DNA of 64,000 bases from Streptomyces sulphureus DSM 40104. Its GTDB lineage: Bacteria > Actinomycetota > Actinomycetes > Streptomycetales > Streptomycetaceae. Below the pieces are notes generated by a model. That model was not told the DNA's origin and ran no database searches. It saw only the letters and a list, made by a program, of their open reading frames with translations. Positions 50,911 to 60,359 of this stretch are shown in pieces (the first letter of the stretch is position 1; each line of letters opens with the position of its first letter). The stretch is from the NCBI RefSeq assembly GCF_000381025.1, contig NZ_KB905820.1:288623-352622 (forward strand). The letters are read 5' to 3'. The position numbers and the translations under genes were made by a program.

Positions 50911-51714
50911 GTGCTGCCCAAGATCCAGTCGCCCGAGTCCCGGCGCATGATCACGCTGGAGGTGCGCAGGACCAGCAGGACGTCCCCCAACTTCCTCACC
51001 GTCACCCTCGGCGGCCCGGAGTTGGAGCATCTGCTGCCGACCGGCTTCGACCAGATCGTGCGGTTGTTCTTCCCCCGCGCGGGACAGTCCCGCCTCACGA
51101 TGCCCACCCTCTCCAACGAGGCGTGGATGGCGCAGGTCCTGCTCCTGCCGAAGTCGCGCAGGCCGTGGGTGCGCAACTACACGGTCCGCCGCTTCCGGCC
51201 CCAACGGACGGAGCTGGACATCGAGTTCGCCCTGCACGGCGACGCGCCCGCCTGCGCCTGGGCCCTGGGTGCCCGTCCCGGCGACCCGGCGGGCATCTTC
51301 GACATGGGCCTGACCTACCTCCCGCCGCCCGAGGCCGAGGCGCAGTTGCTCGTCGCCGACGAGAGCGCGTTGCCCGCTGTCCTCGCCGTCCTGGAGCAGG
51401 CGCCCGCCTCCCTCGTCGCGGAGGTCTACTTGGAGGTGCCCGAGACGGCCGACATCCGCAAGGACGTCGCCGCCCCCGAAGGCGTCCGGGTGCACTGGCT
51501 TCCCCGCGACGGCTCGGCCGACCTGCCCGGCCGGCTCGCACTCGACGCGGTCAGGGGCGCCGTGTTGCCCGAGGGCCGCCTCTACGCCTGGGTGGCGGGG
51601 GAGTCGGGGCTGGCAACAGGCGTGCGACGGCACCTGGTCCGTGACCGCGGGGTGCCGAAGTCGGACGTCGCCTTCCACGGCTACTGGCGGCACGGCCGCT
51701 CCAGCCCCGGATGA
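50911..51714 (+). CDS. Siderophore-interacting protein (SIP/ViuB family)
   Basis: A 267-residue FAD-dependent ferric reductase family protein. 'VRNYTVRRFRPQRTELDIEFALHGDAPACAWALGARPGD' (in pieces) is the family hallmark (RxYT and the GPACAWA turn), then 'LLVADESALPAVLAVLE' and 'YAWVAGESGLATGVRRHLV'. It likely releases iron from siderophores or transfers electrons. GTG 50911 with a gaaagga ribosome site. It ends the operon, followed by a convergent secreted esterase gene at 51821. Together with the reductase and PPOX protein it points to iron uptake or redox control. Confidence 0.9.
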   Translation: MLPKIQSPESRRMITLEVRRTSRTSPNFLTVTLGGPELEHLLPTGFDQIVRLFFPRAGQSRLTMPTLSNEAWMAQVLLLPKSRRPWVRNYTVRRFRPQRTELDIEFALHGDAPACAWALGARPGDPAGIFDMGLTYLPPPEAEAQLLVADESALPAVLAVLEQAPASLVAEVYLEVPETADIRKDVAAPEGVRVHWLPRDGSADLPGRLALDAVRGAVLPEGRLYAWVAGESGLATGVRRHLVRDRGVPKSDVAFHGYWRHGRSSPG

Positions 51715-51820
51715 GCCCCGCCGCCTCCCCTGCGAGCGGCAGGCTCCTCCCTCCGCTGCCGGGCACCGTCGAGCGACAGGCCGTGGACCGGGAGGAGCGT
51801 CCTTCGGCCCGGCCGCATCC

Positions 51821-53203
51821 TCAACTCCCGAGCGCACAGCGGTTGACGGGATCGGCGTCCCGTTCGCGCGGAACGGTGTGCCCGGCCGGTGGCGGGGTGC
51901 CGTGCTCGACCCAGGCGGTGAGTGCGGTGAAGGCGGAGCGGTAGCAGGGCAGGATCGGTCGGAGCCGGTCGGGGTGCTCGTCGTGGAGGCCGTCGGTGTG
52001 GTTGCCGTCCTGGACCGTGTAGAGACGGTGGTGCGCGGACGCGCCCGCACGCGCGACGAGACGGGCGTAACCGGCGGCGTGGGTCGCGCGGGGGAGCAGC
52101 GCGTCCAGGTCGCCGTGGAGGGTGAGCAGGGGCCGGGTGAGTCGGCCGGTCAACTCGACCCGGGCGAGGGCGCGGTGGACCGCGGCGGGGCGACGGTCGA
52201 GCCGGTACCGGGCATCGGTGGGGCAGGGTGCTGCCGTCTCCTCCGGCGTCGAGCCCGCCGTCGTTCCGGGGCAGTGCGGGTCGTACTCCGGGTCGAACTC
52301 CGCGCGGTAGATCTTCTGCGTCAGGCCCCAGTAGGTGTCCCTGTGGGTCGGCCAGAGGAACTCCGAACCCCGGGCGAAGCCGCGCCGGTACATCTCCCGG
52401 GCGCCCGCCTCGTCACGGCCCCAGGCCACGGCGGTCGGTAGCGCGGTGAGGAGGTTCTGCCGGCCGCTCCAGAGTGCTCCCTCCCAGTCGACGCCGCCGT
52501 CGTAGAGCTCGGGGTGGTGCTCCAACTGCCAGCGGGTGAGGTAACCGCCGTTGGACATACCGGTGATGTAGGTCCGACGTGGTGCCGCTGCGTAGTAGCG
52601 CGCGACGGTGACGCGGGCGGCGCGGGCGAGTTGGGTGGTGCGCCGGTTCCACTCCACCAGGGCGTCACCGGGGCGGTCGCCGTCGCGGTAGAAGTCCGGT
52701 CCCGTGTTGCCCTTGTCGGTGGCCGCGTACGCGTACCCGGCGGCGAGCGCGGTGTCGCCGATCGCGACGTCGGTGGCGTACTGCTTCCGGTTGCCGGGCG
52801 CGCCGGTCACGACGAGGCCGCCGTTCCACTCGTCGGGCAGCCGGATGACGAACTGGGCGTCGTGGTCCCACCCGTGAGTGGTGTTGGTGTGCGAGGTGTC
52901 CGGGAAGTAGCCGTCGAGCTGGGTGCCGGGCAGGTCGGTGGGTCCGCGGGTGCCGCCGGCCGTCAGTCCGGCCTGGTCGGCGGTGTCCGTGTAGCGGGTG
53001 CCGGCGAGCGCGGCGCTGGTCAGGTCGGGCAGGCAGGCGGTGCGTTGGTGCGCGGCGCCCGGCACCCGCACCCCGGGTGCGCCCGCGCAGCCGTGCGGCG
53101 GACTCGGCGCACCGACCGCGGGAACGCTGCTCAGGACGAGGGCGGCGCACAGGACGAGGGCGCCGCACAGGTGCGGCAGAACGCGGCGGGGGAGAGGACT
53201 CAC
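51821..53203 (-). CDS. Secreted alpha/beta hydrolase, possible 3-hydroxybutyrate oligomer hydrolase or feruloyl esterase
   Basis: A 460-residue exported hydrolase. Signal peptide 'LCGALVLCAALVLSSVPAVGA'; nucleophile Ser217 in 'TYITGMSNGGY'; then 'GNHTDGLHDEHPDRL' with the likely catalytic His and 'LLTLHGDLDALLP' with the acid. The order suits the tannase/feruloyl esterase or 3-hydroxybutyrate oligomer hydrolase type of secreted esterases, but I cannot tell them apart. GTG 53203 has aggag 5 bases upstream; the longer frame beyond is out of the signal peptide pattern. Divergent from the 3-hydroxybutyrate dehydrogenase gene, and neighbour to a secreted PHB-depolymerase-type esterase, so hydroxybutyrate ester degradation is plausible. 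Confidence 0.75.
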   Translation of the reverse strand: MSPLPRRVLPHLCGALVLCAALVLSSVPAVGAPSPPHGCAGAPGVRVPGAAHQRTACLPDLTSAALAGTRYTDTADQAGLTAGGTRGPTDLPGTQLDGYFPDTSHTNTTHGWDHDAQFVIRLPDEWNGGLVVTGAPGNRKQYATDVAIGDTALAAGYAYAATDKGNTGPDFYRDGDRPGDALVEWNRRTTQLARAARVTVARYYAAAPRRTYITGMSNGGYLTRWQLEHHPELYDGGVDWEGALWSGRQNLLTALPTAVAWGRDEAGAREMYRRGFARGSEFLWPTHRDTYWGLTQKIYRAEFDPEYDPHCPGTTAGSTPEETAAPCPTDARYRLDRRPAAVHRALARVELTGRLTRPLLTLHGDLDALLPRATHAAGYARLVARAGASAHHRLYTVQDGNHTDGLHDEHPDRLRPILPCYRSAFTALTAWVEHGTPPPAGHTVPRERDADPVNRCALGS

Positions 53204-53508
53204 GGCGGCTCCTGAGAGGCGAGGGAGGGCCGGACGCAACGCCCGGTGAAGGATGCGGAGTTGGGCGCCGCGCACGCCGCACCCGAAGGGATGGTGACCT
53301 CCGCGGCGCCCCGCTGCCCATGGCCGCGACCCCCATGCCGGGCCGCCGCGTTGTGGTGCCCGCCGCCGTTGCCGACCGCCTCGCCCCGGGTGCGGCGTCC
53401 CGCGGACGAGCCGTCGGCCGCCGTGCGCCGCAATATGGTCAACCCCCACTGCGCGCAGGGGTTTTATGGGCGGCGAGGCCATAGGGGAGGAGACTTTCCG
53501 CTTCTACG

Positions 53509-54318
53509 GTGACCGCCATGACAGACCCCACTCGGCCACTCGCCGCGTCCCCGCCCGCGGCCGGCGCCGCTGAGCAACCGCTCGGCGGCCGGAGCGCGTT
53601 GGTCACGGGCGCCGCCTCCGGGATCGGCCGCGCCTGCGCGGAGGCGCTCGCCGCGCGCGGCGCCCACGTCCACGTCGTCGACCTCGACGGGGAGCGGGCC
53701 GCCGAGGTCGCCGCCACCGTCGGCGGCACGGCACACGGCGCCGACCTCGCCGACGCGGCGGCCGTCGACGCTCTCCCGTACGACGTCGACGTCGTCGTCA
53801 ACAACGCCGGCACCCAACACCTCGCCGCGATCGAGGAGTTGGACCCCGAACGGTTCGCGCTGATGCAGCGCGTGATGGTGGAGGCGCCGTTCCGCATCCT
53901 GCACCGCACGCTGCCGGCGATGTACGCCCGCGGCTGGGGGCGGGTGGTGAACATCTCCTCGGTGCACGGGCTGCGGGCGAGCCCCTACAAGTCGGCGTAC
54001 GTCACGGCGAAGCACGCCTTGCAGGGGCTGAGCAAGGTGGTGGCGCTGGAGGGAGCCGCGCACGGTGTGACGAGCAACTGCGTCAACCCGGCCTATGTGC
54101 GTACCCCGCTGGTGGAGCGGCAGGTCGCCGAGCAGGCGAGGCTGCACGGGATCGACGAGGCCGAGGTGCGCTCCGAGGTCTTCCTGGAACATCCCGCGAT
54201 CAAGCGGTTGATCGAGCCCGTCGAGGTCGCCGAGGCGGTGGCGTGGCTGTGCGGGCCGCACACCTCCTACCTCACCGGAAGCGAGCTCGTCCTCGACGGC
54301 GGCTGGACCGCCCACTGA
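53509..54318 (+). CDS. bdhA: 3-hydroxybutyrate dehydrogenase (SDR)
   Basis: A 269-residue short-chain dehydrogenase. 'ALVTGAASGIGRACAEAL' (TGxxxGxG at 33-40), 'VVVNNAGTQHLAAIEELDPERF', catalytic 'SSVHGLRASPYKSAYVTAKHAL' with Tyr164 and Lys168, then 'GVTSNCVNPAYVRTPLVE' and 'AIKRLIEPVEVAEAVAWL' (in pieces). These stretches are nearly diagnostic for D-3-hydroxybutyrate dehydrogenase, which turns 3-hydroxybutyrate into acetoacetate. GTG 53509 or ATG 53518 start; neither has a good ribosome site. It is followed by an MHS transporter that may import 3-hydroxybutyrate. Confidence 0.93.
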   Translation: MTAMTDPTRPLAASPPAAGAAEQPLGGRSALVTGAASGIGRACAEALAARGAHVHVVDLDGERAAEVAATVGGTAHGADLADAAAVDALPYDVDVVVNNAGTQHLAAIEELDPERFALMQRVMVEAPFRILHRTLPAMYARGWGRVVNISSVHGLRASPYKSAYVTAKHALQGLSKVVALEGAAHGVTSNCVNPAYVRTPLVERQVAEQARLHGIDEAEVRSEVFLEHPAIKRLIEPVEVAEAVAWLCGPHTSYLTGSELVLDGGWTAH

Positions 54319-54363
54319 CCGACGCCGAGCACCCCCGTTCTTTCCTCCTCCCCCTGTGTGGTG

Positions 54364-55770
54364 ATGACCGTGTCCACCTCCCCGCCCGCCAAGGCCGGCC
54401 CGGCAGGGCTGCGCCGCATCGTGGCGGCGAGCCTGATAGGCACCACCGTCGAGTGGTACGACTACTTCCTCTACGGTTCCGCCGCCGCGTTGGTCTTCGG
54501 GAAGGTCTTCTTCCCCGCCTCCGATCCGCTCACCGGCACCCTGCTCTCCTTCATGACCTACGCCATCGGCTTCGTCGCCCGCCCGCTGGGTGCGCTCGTC
54601 TTCGGGCACTACGGCGACCGCCTCGGTCGCAAGAAGCTGCTCGTCGTCAGCCTGATGATGATGGGTGTCGCGACCGTCGGGATCGGACTCGTCCCGAGCT
54701 ACGCCAGCATCGGCGTCGCGGCGCCGATCCTCCTGACGGTGCTGCGCCTCACCCAGGGCTTCGCGTTGGGCGGTGAGTGGGGCGGCGCCGTCCTGCTCGT
54801 CTCCGAGCACGGCGACGCGCGGCGCCGCGGCTTCTGGGCCTCCTGGCCCCAGGGCGGCGCCCCGGCCGGCAACCTGCTCGCCGTCGCGATGCTCTCCCTC
54901 GTCACCTCGACCACTTCCGACGGCGCCTTCGAGGCGTGGGGGTGGCGCATCCCGTTCCTCGCCTCGGCCGTGCTCGTCGGCGTCGGCATGTGGATACGGC
55001 TGAGCGTGGACGAATCGCCGCTCTTCCAGCAGGCGTTGGCGAAGGCGGAGGCGCGGCGGGCGAGCGAGCCGGCCGTGGAGCGGATGCCGCTCGTGAAGCT
55101 CGTGCGCGACCAGTGGCGGGACATCCTGGTGGCGATGGGCGCCCGCCTCGCGGAGAACATCTCCTACTACATCCTCACCGCGTTCATCCTCGCCTACTGC
55201 GTCAGCCACCTGGATTTGCCCGAACAGACCGCGCTCAACGCCGTGTTGATCGGTTCGGCGGTCCAGTTCTGTCTCATCCCGCTCTGCGGCGCCCTCTCCG
55301 ACCGCGTCGGCCGCAAGCCGGTCTATCTGGTGGGCGCGATCGGAACCGGCGCCTGGACCTGGGCGTTCTTCGCCCTCGCCGACACCCGCTCGTTCCCGGC
55401 ACTGACCCTCGGCGTCACCGTCGCGCTCGCCTTCCACGCGGCGATGTACGCACCGCAGGCGGCGTTCTTCTCGGAGCTCTTCGCCACCCGGGTCCGCTAC
55501 TCCGGGGCCTCGATCGGCGCCCAGCTCTCCTCCATCGCCGCGGGCGCACCCGCCCCGCTCATCGCGACGGCGCTGCTCGGCGCGTACCACAGCCCCGTCC
55601 CGATCTCGCTGTACGTCGGCGCCGCAGCCGTCGTGACGGCCGTCGCCGTCCTCTGCGCGCGGGAGACCAGGGGAGTGGACCTCGCCGCTGTCGACGACGC
55701 AGCCGAACCGCCCGCCGAGCAGGAGGCGACGCGCGGGACGGAGCCGTCCCCGCCGGGACGGGCGAGGTGA
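54364..55770 (+). CDS. MHS-family MFS transporter, candidate 3-hydroxybutyrate importer
   Basis: A 468-residue transporter of the MHS group. 'GTTVEWYDYFLYGSAAALVFG', 'GHYGDRLGRKKLLV', 'TQGFALGGEWGGAVLLVSEH', 'LIPLCGALSDRVGRKPVYL' (in pieces) are the family signature, with about twelve membrane segments and a polar C-terminal tail. It starts about 45 bases after bdhA and likely shares its transcript, so 3-hydroxybutyrate or a related acid is a good guess for the cargo. ATG 54364; GTG 54358 is also possible. Paralogue of the MHS gene at 46132. Confidence 0.9.
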   Translation: MTVSTSPPAKAGPAGLRRIVAASLIGTTVEWYDYFLYGSAAALVFGKVFFPASDPLTGTLLSFMTYAIGFVARPLGALVFGHYGDRLGRKKLLVVSLMMMGVATVGIGLVPSYASIGVAAPILLTVLRLTQGFALGGEWGGAVLLVSEHGDARRRGFWASWPQGGAPAGNLLAVAMLSLVTSTTSDGAFEAWGWRIPFLASAVLVGVGMWIRLSVDESPLFQQALAKAEARRASEPAVERMPLVKLVRDQWRDILVAMGARLAENISYYILTAFILAYCVSHLDLPEQTALNAVLIGSAVQFCLIPLCGALSDRVGRKPVYLVGAIGTGAWTWAFFALADTRSFPALTLGVTVALAFHAAMYAPQAAFFSELFATRVRYSGASIGAQLSSIAAGAPAPLIATALLGAYHSPVPISLYVGAAAVVTAVAVLCARETRGVDLAAVDDAAEPPAEQEATRGTEPSPPGRAR

Positions 55771-55961
55771 CGCCGCCCCGGAGACGGGCAGCGGCGTGAC
55801 GGCCTGTTGACGCTGCCGACTCGTCACACGCACCACAGCCGAGAGCCGGCCGCATCCGGCGACCACCCCAACACGCCGCACACGCAAGGGGAATGACGCA
55901 CACCACCCGCGGATTCCCGGCCGGCTCTCCACCGTCCCCCCAACCCCACAAAAGGAGTCCC

Positions 55962-56963
55962 ATGACCACCCCACTCCGACCCCCCGCCCCACGCCGGCCC
56001 CTCGTGCTGGGCGCCGCCGTCCTCGCGGCTCTGCTGCTCGCCCTCACCGCCTCGTTACGACCCGCAGCCGCGGCGGACGGCCTCGACGAGGTGCCCGACT
56101 TCGGCAGCAACCCGGGCAACCTCGCGATGTACACCTACGCGCCCGCCGACCTGCCCGAGGGGGCGCCGCTCGTCGTCGCGCTGCACGGCTGCACCCAGAC
56201 CGCGAACGACTACTACGCGCACAGCGGTTGGCCGGAGCTCGCCGACCGGTACCACTTCGCCGTCGTGTTCCCGCAGACCTCCGCCGCCAACAACGTGCAG
56301 TCCTGCTTCCAGTGGTTCGACCCCGCCGAGGACAGCCGGGACGCGGGCGAAGCCGCCTCCGTCCGGCAGATGGTCGCCAAGGCGTCCGAGACGTACGGCT
56401 CCGACGCCGCCCGCGTCTTCGTCACCGGTCTCTCCGCCGGCGGCGGCATGACGGCCAACCTCCTCGCCGACTACCCCGACGTCTTCGCCGGCGGCGCCGT
56501 CCACGCCGGACTCCCGGCGCAGTGCGCCACCAGCCTGGTGGAGGCGACCGGTTGCCAGCTCTACGACCAGCGCCTCACCCCGGCCCAGTGGGGCGACAAG
56601 GTCCGCGACTCCCACCCCGGCCACGAAGGGCCGTGGCCCCGCGTCGCCATCTTCCACGGCACCTCGGACACCACCGTCGCCCCGGTCAACGGTGAGCAAC
56701 TGCGCGACCAGTGGACCGACGTGCGCGGCGTCGGCCAGGAACCGACGGGCACCGAGGAACTTCCCGGCAACACCACCCTGACCACTTACGGCCCCGACAC
56801 CGACCGGCCCGACGTCGCGCTCTTCAGCATCGCCGGCATGGGCCACGGCCTCGGTGTCGACCCGGGAGCCGGCGACACCCAGTGCGGCACGGCCGGCGCC
56901 TACTTCCTCGCCTCCCTCTGCTCCAGCTACTACTCCGCGCACTTCTGGGGAATCGACGAGTAG
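55962..56963 (+). CDS. Secreted PHB-depolymerase-family esterase
   Basis: A 333-residue exported esterase. Signal peptide 'LVLGAAVLAALLLALTASLRPAAAADG'; the PHB depolymerase fold with oxyanion 'PLVVALHGCTQTAND', nucleophile Ser158 in 'FVTGLSAGGGMTANLL', acid in 'FHGTSDTTV' and His in 'GMGHGLGVDPG'. The family includes extracellular polyhydroxybutyrate depolymerases and related feruloyl or acetylxylan esterases; no separate substrate-binding domain is present here. ATG 55962 has aaagga close upstream. With 3-hydroxybutyrate dehydrogenase and a transporter nearby, use of PHB or its oligomers is the best guess. Confidence 0.87.
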   Translation: MTTPLRPPAPRRPLVLGAAVLAALLLALTASLRPAAAADGLDEVPDFGSNPGNLAMYTYAPADLPEGAPLVVALHGCTQTANDYYAHSGWPELADRYHFAVVFPQTSAANNVQSCFQWFDPAEDSRDAGEAASVRQMVAKASETYGSDAARVFVTGLSAGGGMTANLLADYPDVFAGGAVHAGLPAQCATSLVEATGCQLYDQRLTPAQWGDKVRDSHPGHEGPWPRVAIFHGTSDTTVAPVNGEQLRDQWTDVRGVGQEPTGTEELPGNTTLTTYGPDTDRPDVALFSIAGMGHGLGVDPGAGDTQCGTAGAYFLASLCSSYYSAHFWGIDE

Positions 56964-57162
56964 CCAGCCGATACCCGGTGACGCAGGGGCAATCGGCCGG
57001 GAACGACGGGTGCGGTGCCGGGCCTTCGCCCGGCACCGACCCCTGTCGCACGCGGTCGTCGTGCGCCTCTTCCCGCGCGAGGAGCGCGGACGGTTGCGTT
57101 CCCCGGCGGACTCAAGCACCGTGCCCAGGCCGCCCGTCGGACCGAACCACAGGTGAAGGACC

Positions 57163-59238
57163 ATGCCGAACCCCGCTTCCAGCCCCGCTTCCAAGGCGTC
57201 GCGGTACGTGCGTCGGCTGCTGGAGCTCCTGGAGGCCGGTGCCCCCGCCGAGGAGATCAGCGCCGTGGTCACCGAGGCCCGCGCCGCGGAGCTCCCCGCC
57301 GACGAGCTGGCAGAGGTGGACCGGGCTGCCGGCACCGCCCTGCGCGTCCACACCACGTTGGAGCAACGACGCCGCCGCGAACGCGAGTTGAGCGCCCTCT
57401 TCGACACCGCAGGCGACCTCGCCGCCTCCGCGGACCTCGACTCCGTCCTCCAGGCCATCGTGCGCAGGGCCCGCCGCCTGCTCGGCACCGACACCGCCTA
57501 CCTGACGCTCCCCGACGAGCAGGCAGGCGACACCTACATGCGCGTCACCGACGGCTCCTTCTCCCCCCTCTTCCAGCACCTGCGACTCGGCCTGGGCGAG
57601 GGGCTGGGCGGCCTCGTCGCGAAGAGCGCCACGCCCTACGCCTCCCCGGACTACCGCACCGACGCGCGCTTCCGCCACACCCGTCCGATCGATGCGGGCG
57701 TCCTCGACGAGGGGCTCGTCGCCATCCTCGGCGTCCCGTTGCTGCTCGGCTCACGCACCGCGCGAGCCGGCACGGTCGTCGGCGTCCTCTTCGCCGCCGA
57801 CCGCTCGCCGCGCGCCTTCGGCCAGGACGAGATCGCCCTGCTCTGCTCCCTCGCCGCGCACGCGGCCGTCGCCATCGACAACGCCCGGACGGTCACGGAC
57901 ATGCGCCGCGCGATGGCCGAGCTGGAGGAGGCGAACGACACCGTCCGCCGCCAGACCGCCGCTCTCCAGCGCGCCGAGGAGGCGCACGACCGCCTCACCG
58001 ACCTCGTCCTGCGCGGCGGCGACCTCCCCGAAGTCGCCGCCGCCGTCGCCGGTCTGCTCGGCGCTCCCCTCACCCTGCACGACATCGAAGGGGCGCTCCT
58101 CACCGGCGCCGACGCGGACGGGACCGCGCACTCCCCTGAGATCTACGCCCCCGACGTGCTCGTGCGGACCGCCCGCCAGTCCCGCCTCGCGGCGCGCGCC
58201 GTCCACAAGGACGGGCTCTGGGCGTGCGCGGTCCTCGCGGGTCCCGAACTCCTCGCCGTCCTCGTGCTGCACGACGACCGCGGTCTGGAGGACGCCGATC
58301 GGCGGCTCTTCGAGCGCTCCGCCGTCGTCACCGGTCTGCTGCTCCTGATGCGCCGCACCGCCGCGGAGACGGAGAGCCGCCTCCGCGGCAACCTCGTCGT
58401 CGACCTGCTGGAGTCGAGGGGCGAGGACGAGTCGTCCCTCCTCGGACGCGGACGCCGCCTCGGCATCGACCTCTCCCACCCCCACCTCCTCTTCACCGCC
58501 CAGACCACGCCGCACGCCCGCGACCGGCTCAGCACGGCGGGACTCCCGCACCTCGCCGCCTGGCACCCAGGGTGCACCGGCGCCGAGCACCACGGCGCGC
58601 TCGTCCTCCTCTGGCCGCACCAGGACGCGCCACCGACGAGGGACGACAGCCCCGGTGCGCTCGCCCAACTCCTCGCCGAACGCCTCGGCGCCCTCGTCGC
58701 CGCACCCGTGACGGTCGCCGCCGCCGGGCCGGCACGGGGCGCTCCCCAACTCCTCGCGGCCCACGACGAGGCGCGCCGCACCCTGCACGCCATGGCCGCG
58801 CTCGGCCGCACGGGCGAGGGAGCCAGCAGCGCCGAACTCGGCTTCCTCGGCATGGTGTTGGGCGAGGAGCGCGACGCCGGGACCTTCGTCCACGCCACGC
58901 TCGGCCCGCTGCTGGAGTACGACGCCCAACGCGGAACCGACCTCGTCCGCACCCTCAGGGCCTACTTCGCCGCCGGCGGCGTCCTCACCCGCACCAAGGA
59001 CGCCCTGCACATCCACGTCAACACGGTCGTCCAGCGCCTTGACCGCATCGAGAGCCTCCTCGGCCCCGGCTGGAACGACCCGGAGAACGCCCTCGAACTC
59101 CACCTCGCCCTGCGCCTCGACGCGCTGACCCGCACCGACCGCCCGACCCCGAAGACCGCGCCGCCCGCCCGCACGGACCGCCTTCCCCGCACCGACCTCT
59201 CGTCCCCTTCGGACTCCGCGCCGCGTTCCCGTGGATGA
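57163..59238 (+). CDS. GAF-domain PucR/CdaR-type transcriptional regulator
   Basis: A 691-residue regulator. A helical N terminus, a GAF domain (about 70-240; 'LDSVLQAIVRRARRLLGTDTAYLTLPDE', 'GLGEGLGGLVAKSATPYASPDYRTD' in pieces), a coiled coil (about 250-290), a second sensor-like region, and the C-terminal PucR helix-turn-helix 'TLRAYFAAGGVLTRTKDALHIHVNTVVQRLDRIESLLG' (in pieces). Proteins of this plan in Streptomyces are often coded near 3-hydroxybutyrate dehydrogenase and MHS transporter genes, which fits the neighbours here, so it may activate hydroxybutyrate or PHB use. ATG 57163 with gaagga upstream. Confidence 0.9.
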   Translation: MPNPASSPASKASRYVRRLLELLEAGAPAEEISAVVTEARAAELPADELAEVDRAAGTALRVHTTLEQRRRRERELSALFDTAGDLAASADLDSVLQAIVRRARRLLGTDTAYLTLPDEQAGDTYMRVTDGSFSPLFQHLRLGLGEGLGGLVAKSATPYASPDYRTDARFRHTRPIDAGVLDEGLVAILGVPLLLGSRTARAGTVVGVLFAADRSPRAFGQDEIALLCSLAAHAAVAIDNARTVTDMRRAMAELEEANDTVRRQTAALQRAEEAHDRLTDLVLRGGDLPEVAAAVAGLLGAPLTLHDIEGALLTGADADGTAHSPEIYAPDVLVRTARQSRLAARAVHKDGLWACAVLAGPELLAVLVLHDDRGLEDADRRLFERSAVVTGLLLLMRRTAAETESRLRGNLVVDLLESRGEDESSLLGRGRRLGIDLSHPHLLFTAQTTPHARDRLSTAGLPHLAAWHPGCTGAEHHGALVLLWPHQDAPPTRDDSPGALAQLLAERLGALVAAPVTVAAAGPARGAPQLLAAHDEARRTLHAMAALGRTGEGASSAELGFLGMVLGEERDAGTFVHATLGPLLEYDAQRGTDLVRTLRAYFAAGGVLTRTKDALHIHVNTVVQRLDRIESLLGPGWNDPENALELHLALRLDALTRTDRPTPKTAPPARTDRLPRTDLSSPSDSAPRSRG

Positions 59239-59483
59239 GCGCGCTCCCGTACCGACGAGCCGATCGGAAGCCCGCGGGTGCTCGATTCCTCACTCAGTGC
59301 TGAGGTTGCGACACTCTCCATGTCCATCCGGAGTGTGTGCGGACTCCACTGACCACTGGCCGGGCACGCCACTGCCGGTCGCGGCCCAACTTCCTCGACC
59401 GGTGCCGCGCCGGAACCGTGCGACCGGTGTCCTGGCTCGGACACCAGCCGTACGGCAGGGCATGGGCAGCGGCAGCCCTCCCG

Positions 59484-60359
59484 TCAGGTCACGGTCGGGG
59501 TGACGGGAATCCACAGGCCGGTCTCCGCGTGCGTGCCGTCTTCGCCCGGTCCGGCCGCCGTCCACAGCATCTCGGGCCCCGGACGGGACTCGTAGGGGTT
59601 GGACGGGAACCACTGGGTGAAGACGTCTCGCCACACCGTCTGAAGGGTTTCCGGAAAGGGCCCGGAGTTCTCGAACACGGCCCACGTCCCGGCGGGGACG
59701 TCCAAGGTGTCCAGGTCCGCAGGCGCATCGTCGGCGAGGCGCACCACGGCGTGGTAGTAGTCCAGCTCCGTCCCTTCCTCGCGGCCGTCGCCGAGCTTGT
59801 CCACGACGGAGAGCAACCCGGAGGGCTCGGTGTCGGACAACTCCTCGACACGCGAGACGAGTTCGGGATCGAGGCTTCGGATGAACTCGGCTATGGCGGG
59901 GTTGACGCCCTCGTAAACAAGGGGAACGCGCGTCTGCACGCCCACTACGTGGAAGGCGGGCATTTCGACGACCCGGTACTGCATGGTGCTGCTCCCTTCG
60001 ACGACGAGACGGAAGGACATCCGTGGCTGGGACCGCAGCGCGGCCCCGGTCCGCCGGGCCGTGCCGGGGCCGACGCCGTGGTGGGCGCGGAACGCCCGGG
60101 CGAACGCCTCGCCCGAGCCGTAGCCGTAGCGAACGGCGACCTCCAACAGCGTGCGCTCCCCGCCCAGGACCTCCGCTCCGGCCACGGTGAGCCGTCGGCG
60201 CCTGACGTACTCCGACAGGGGTATCCCGGCGAGTGCCGAGAACATCCGCCGCAGGTGGTACTCCGACGTCCGGACGATCCGCGCGAGTTCGACGACGTCC
60301 AGCGTCCCGTCGAGGCGTGACTCGATGTGCTCCATGGCCTCGTTGAACCGGTCCAGCAC
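59484..60359 (-). CDS. AraC-family regulator with GyrI-like effector domain
   Basis: A 291-residue regulator. AraC DNA-binding domain at the N terminus (1-105; 'LDVVELARIVRTSEYHLRRMFSALAGIPLSEYVRRRRLTVAGAEVL' in pieces, 'VAVRYGYGSGEAFARAFRAHHGVGP'), then a GyrI-like/SOUL effector-binding domain (about 125-290; 'YRVVEMPAFHVVGVQTRVPL', 'YYHAVVRLADD'). Such proteins sense small hydrophobic compounds and switch on efflux or resistance. GTG 60359 has aaggaagga upstream. The next 640 bases upstream hold no supportable gene. Target unknown. Confidence 0.92.
   Translation of the reverse strand: MLDRFNEAMEHIESRLDGTLDVVELARIVRTSEYHLRRMFSALAGIPLSEYVRRRRLTVAGAEVLGGERTLLEVAVRYGYGSGEAFARAFRAHHGVGPGTARRTGAALRSQPRMSFRLVVEGSSTMQYRVVEMPAFHVVGVQTRVPLVYEGVNPAIAEFIRSLDPELVSRVEELSDTEPSGLLSVVDKLGDGREEGTELDYYHAVVRLADDAPADLDTLDVPAGTWAVFENSGPFPETLQTVWRDVFTQWFPSNPYESRPGPEMLWTAAGPGEDGTHAETGLWIPVTPTVT

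Noticed and set aside
53464..55992. Long minus-strand frame over bdhA and the MHS transporter
   Set aside because: Antisense shadow; low-complexity Gly/Arg/Glu sequence, while the plus strand has conserved enzyme and transporter motifs.
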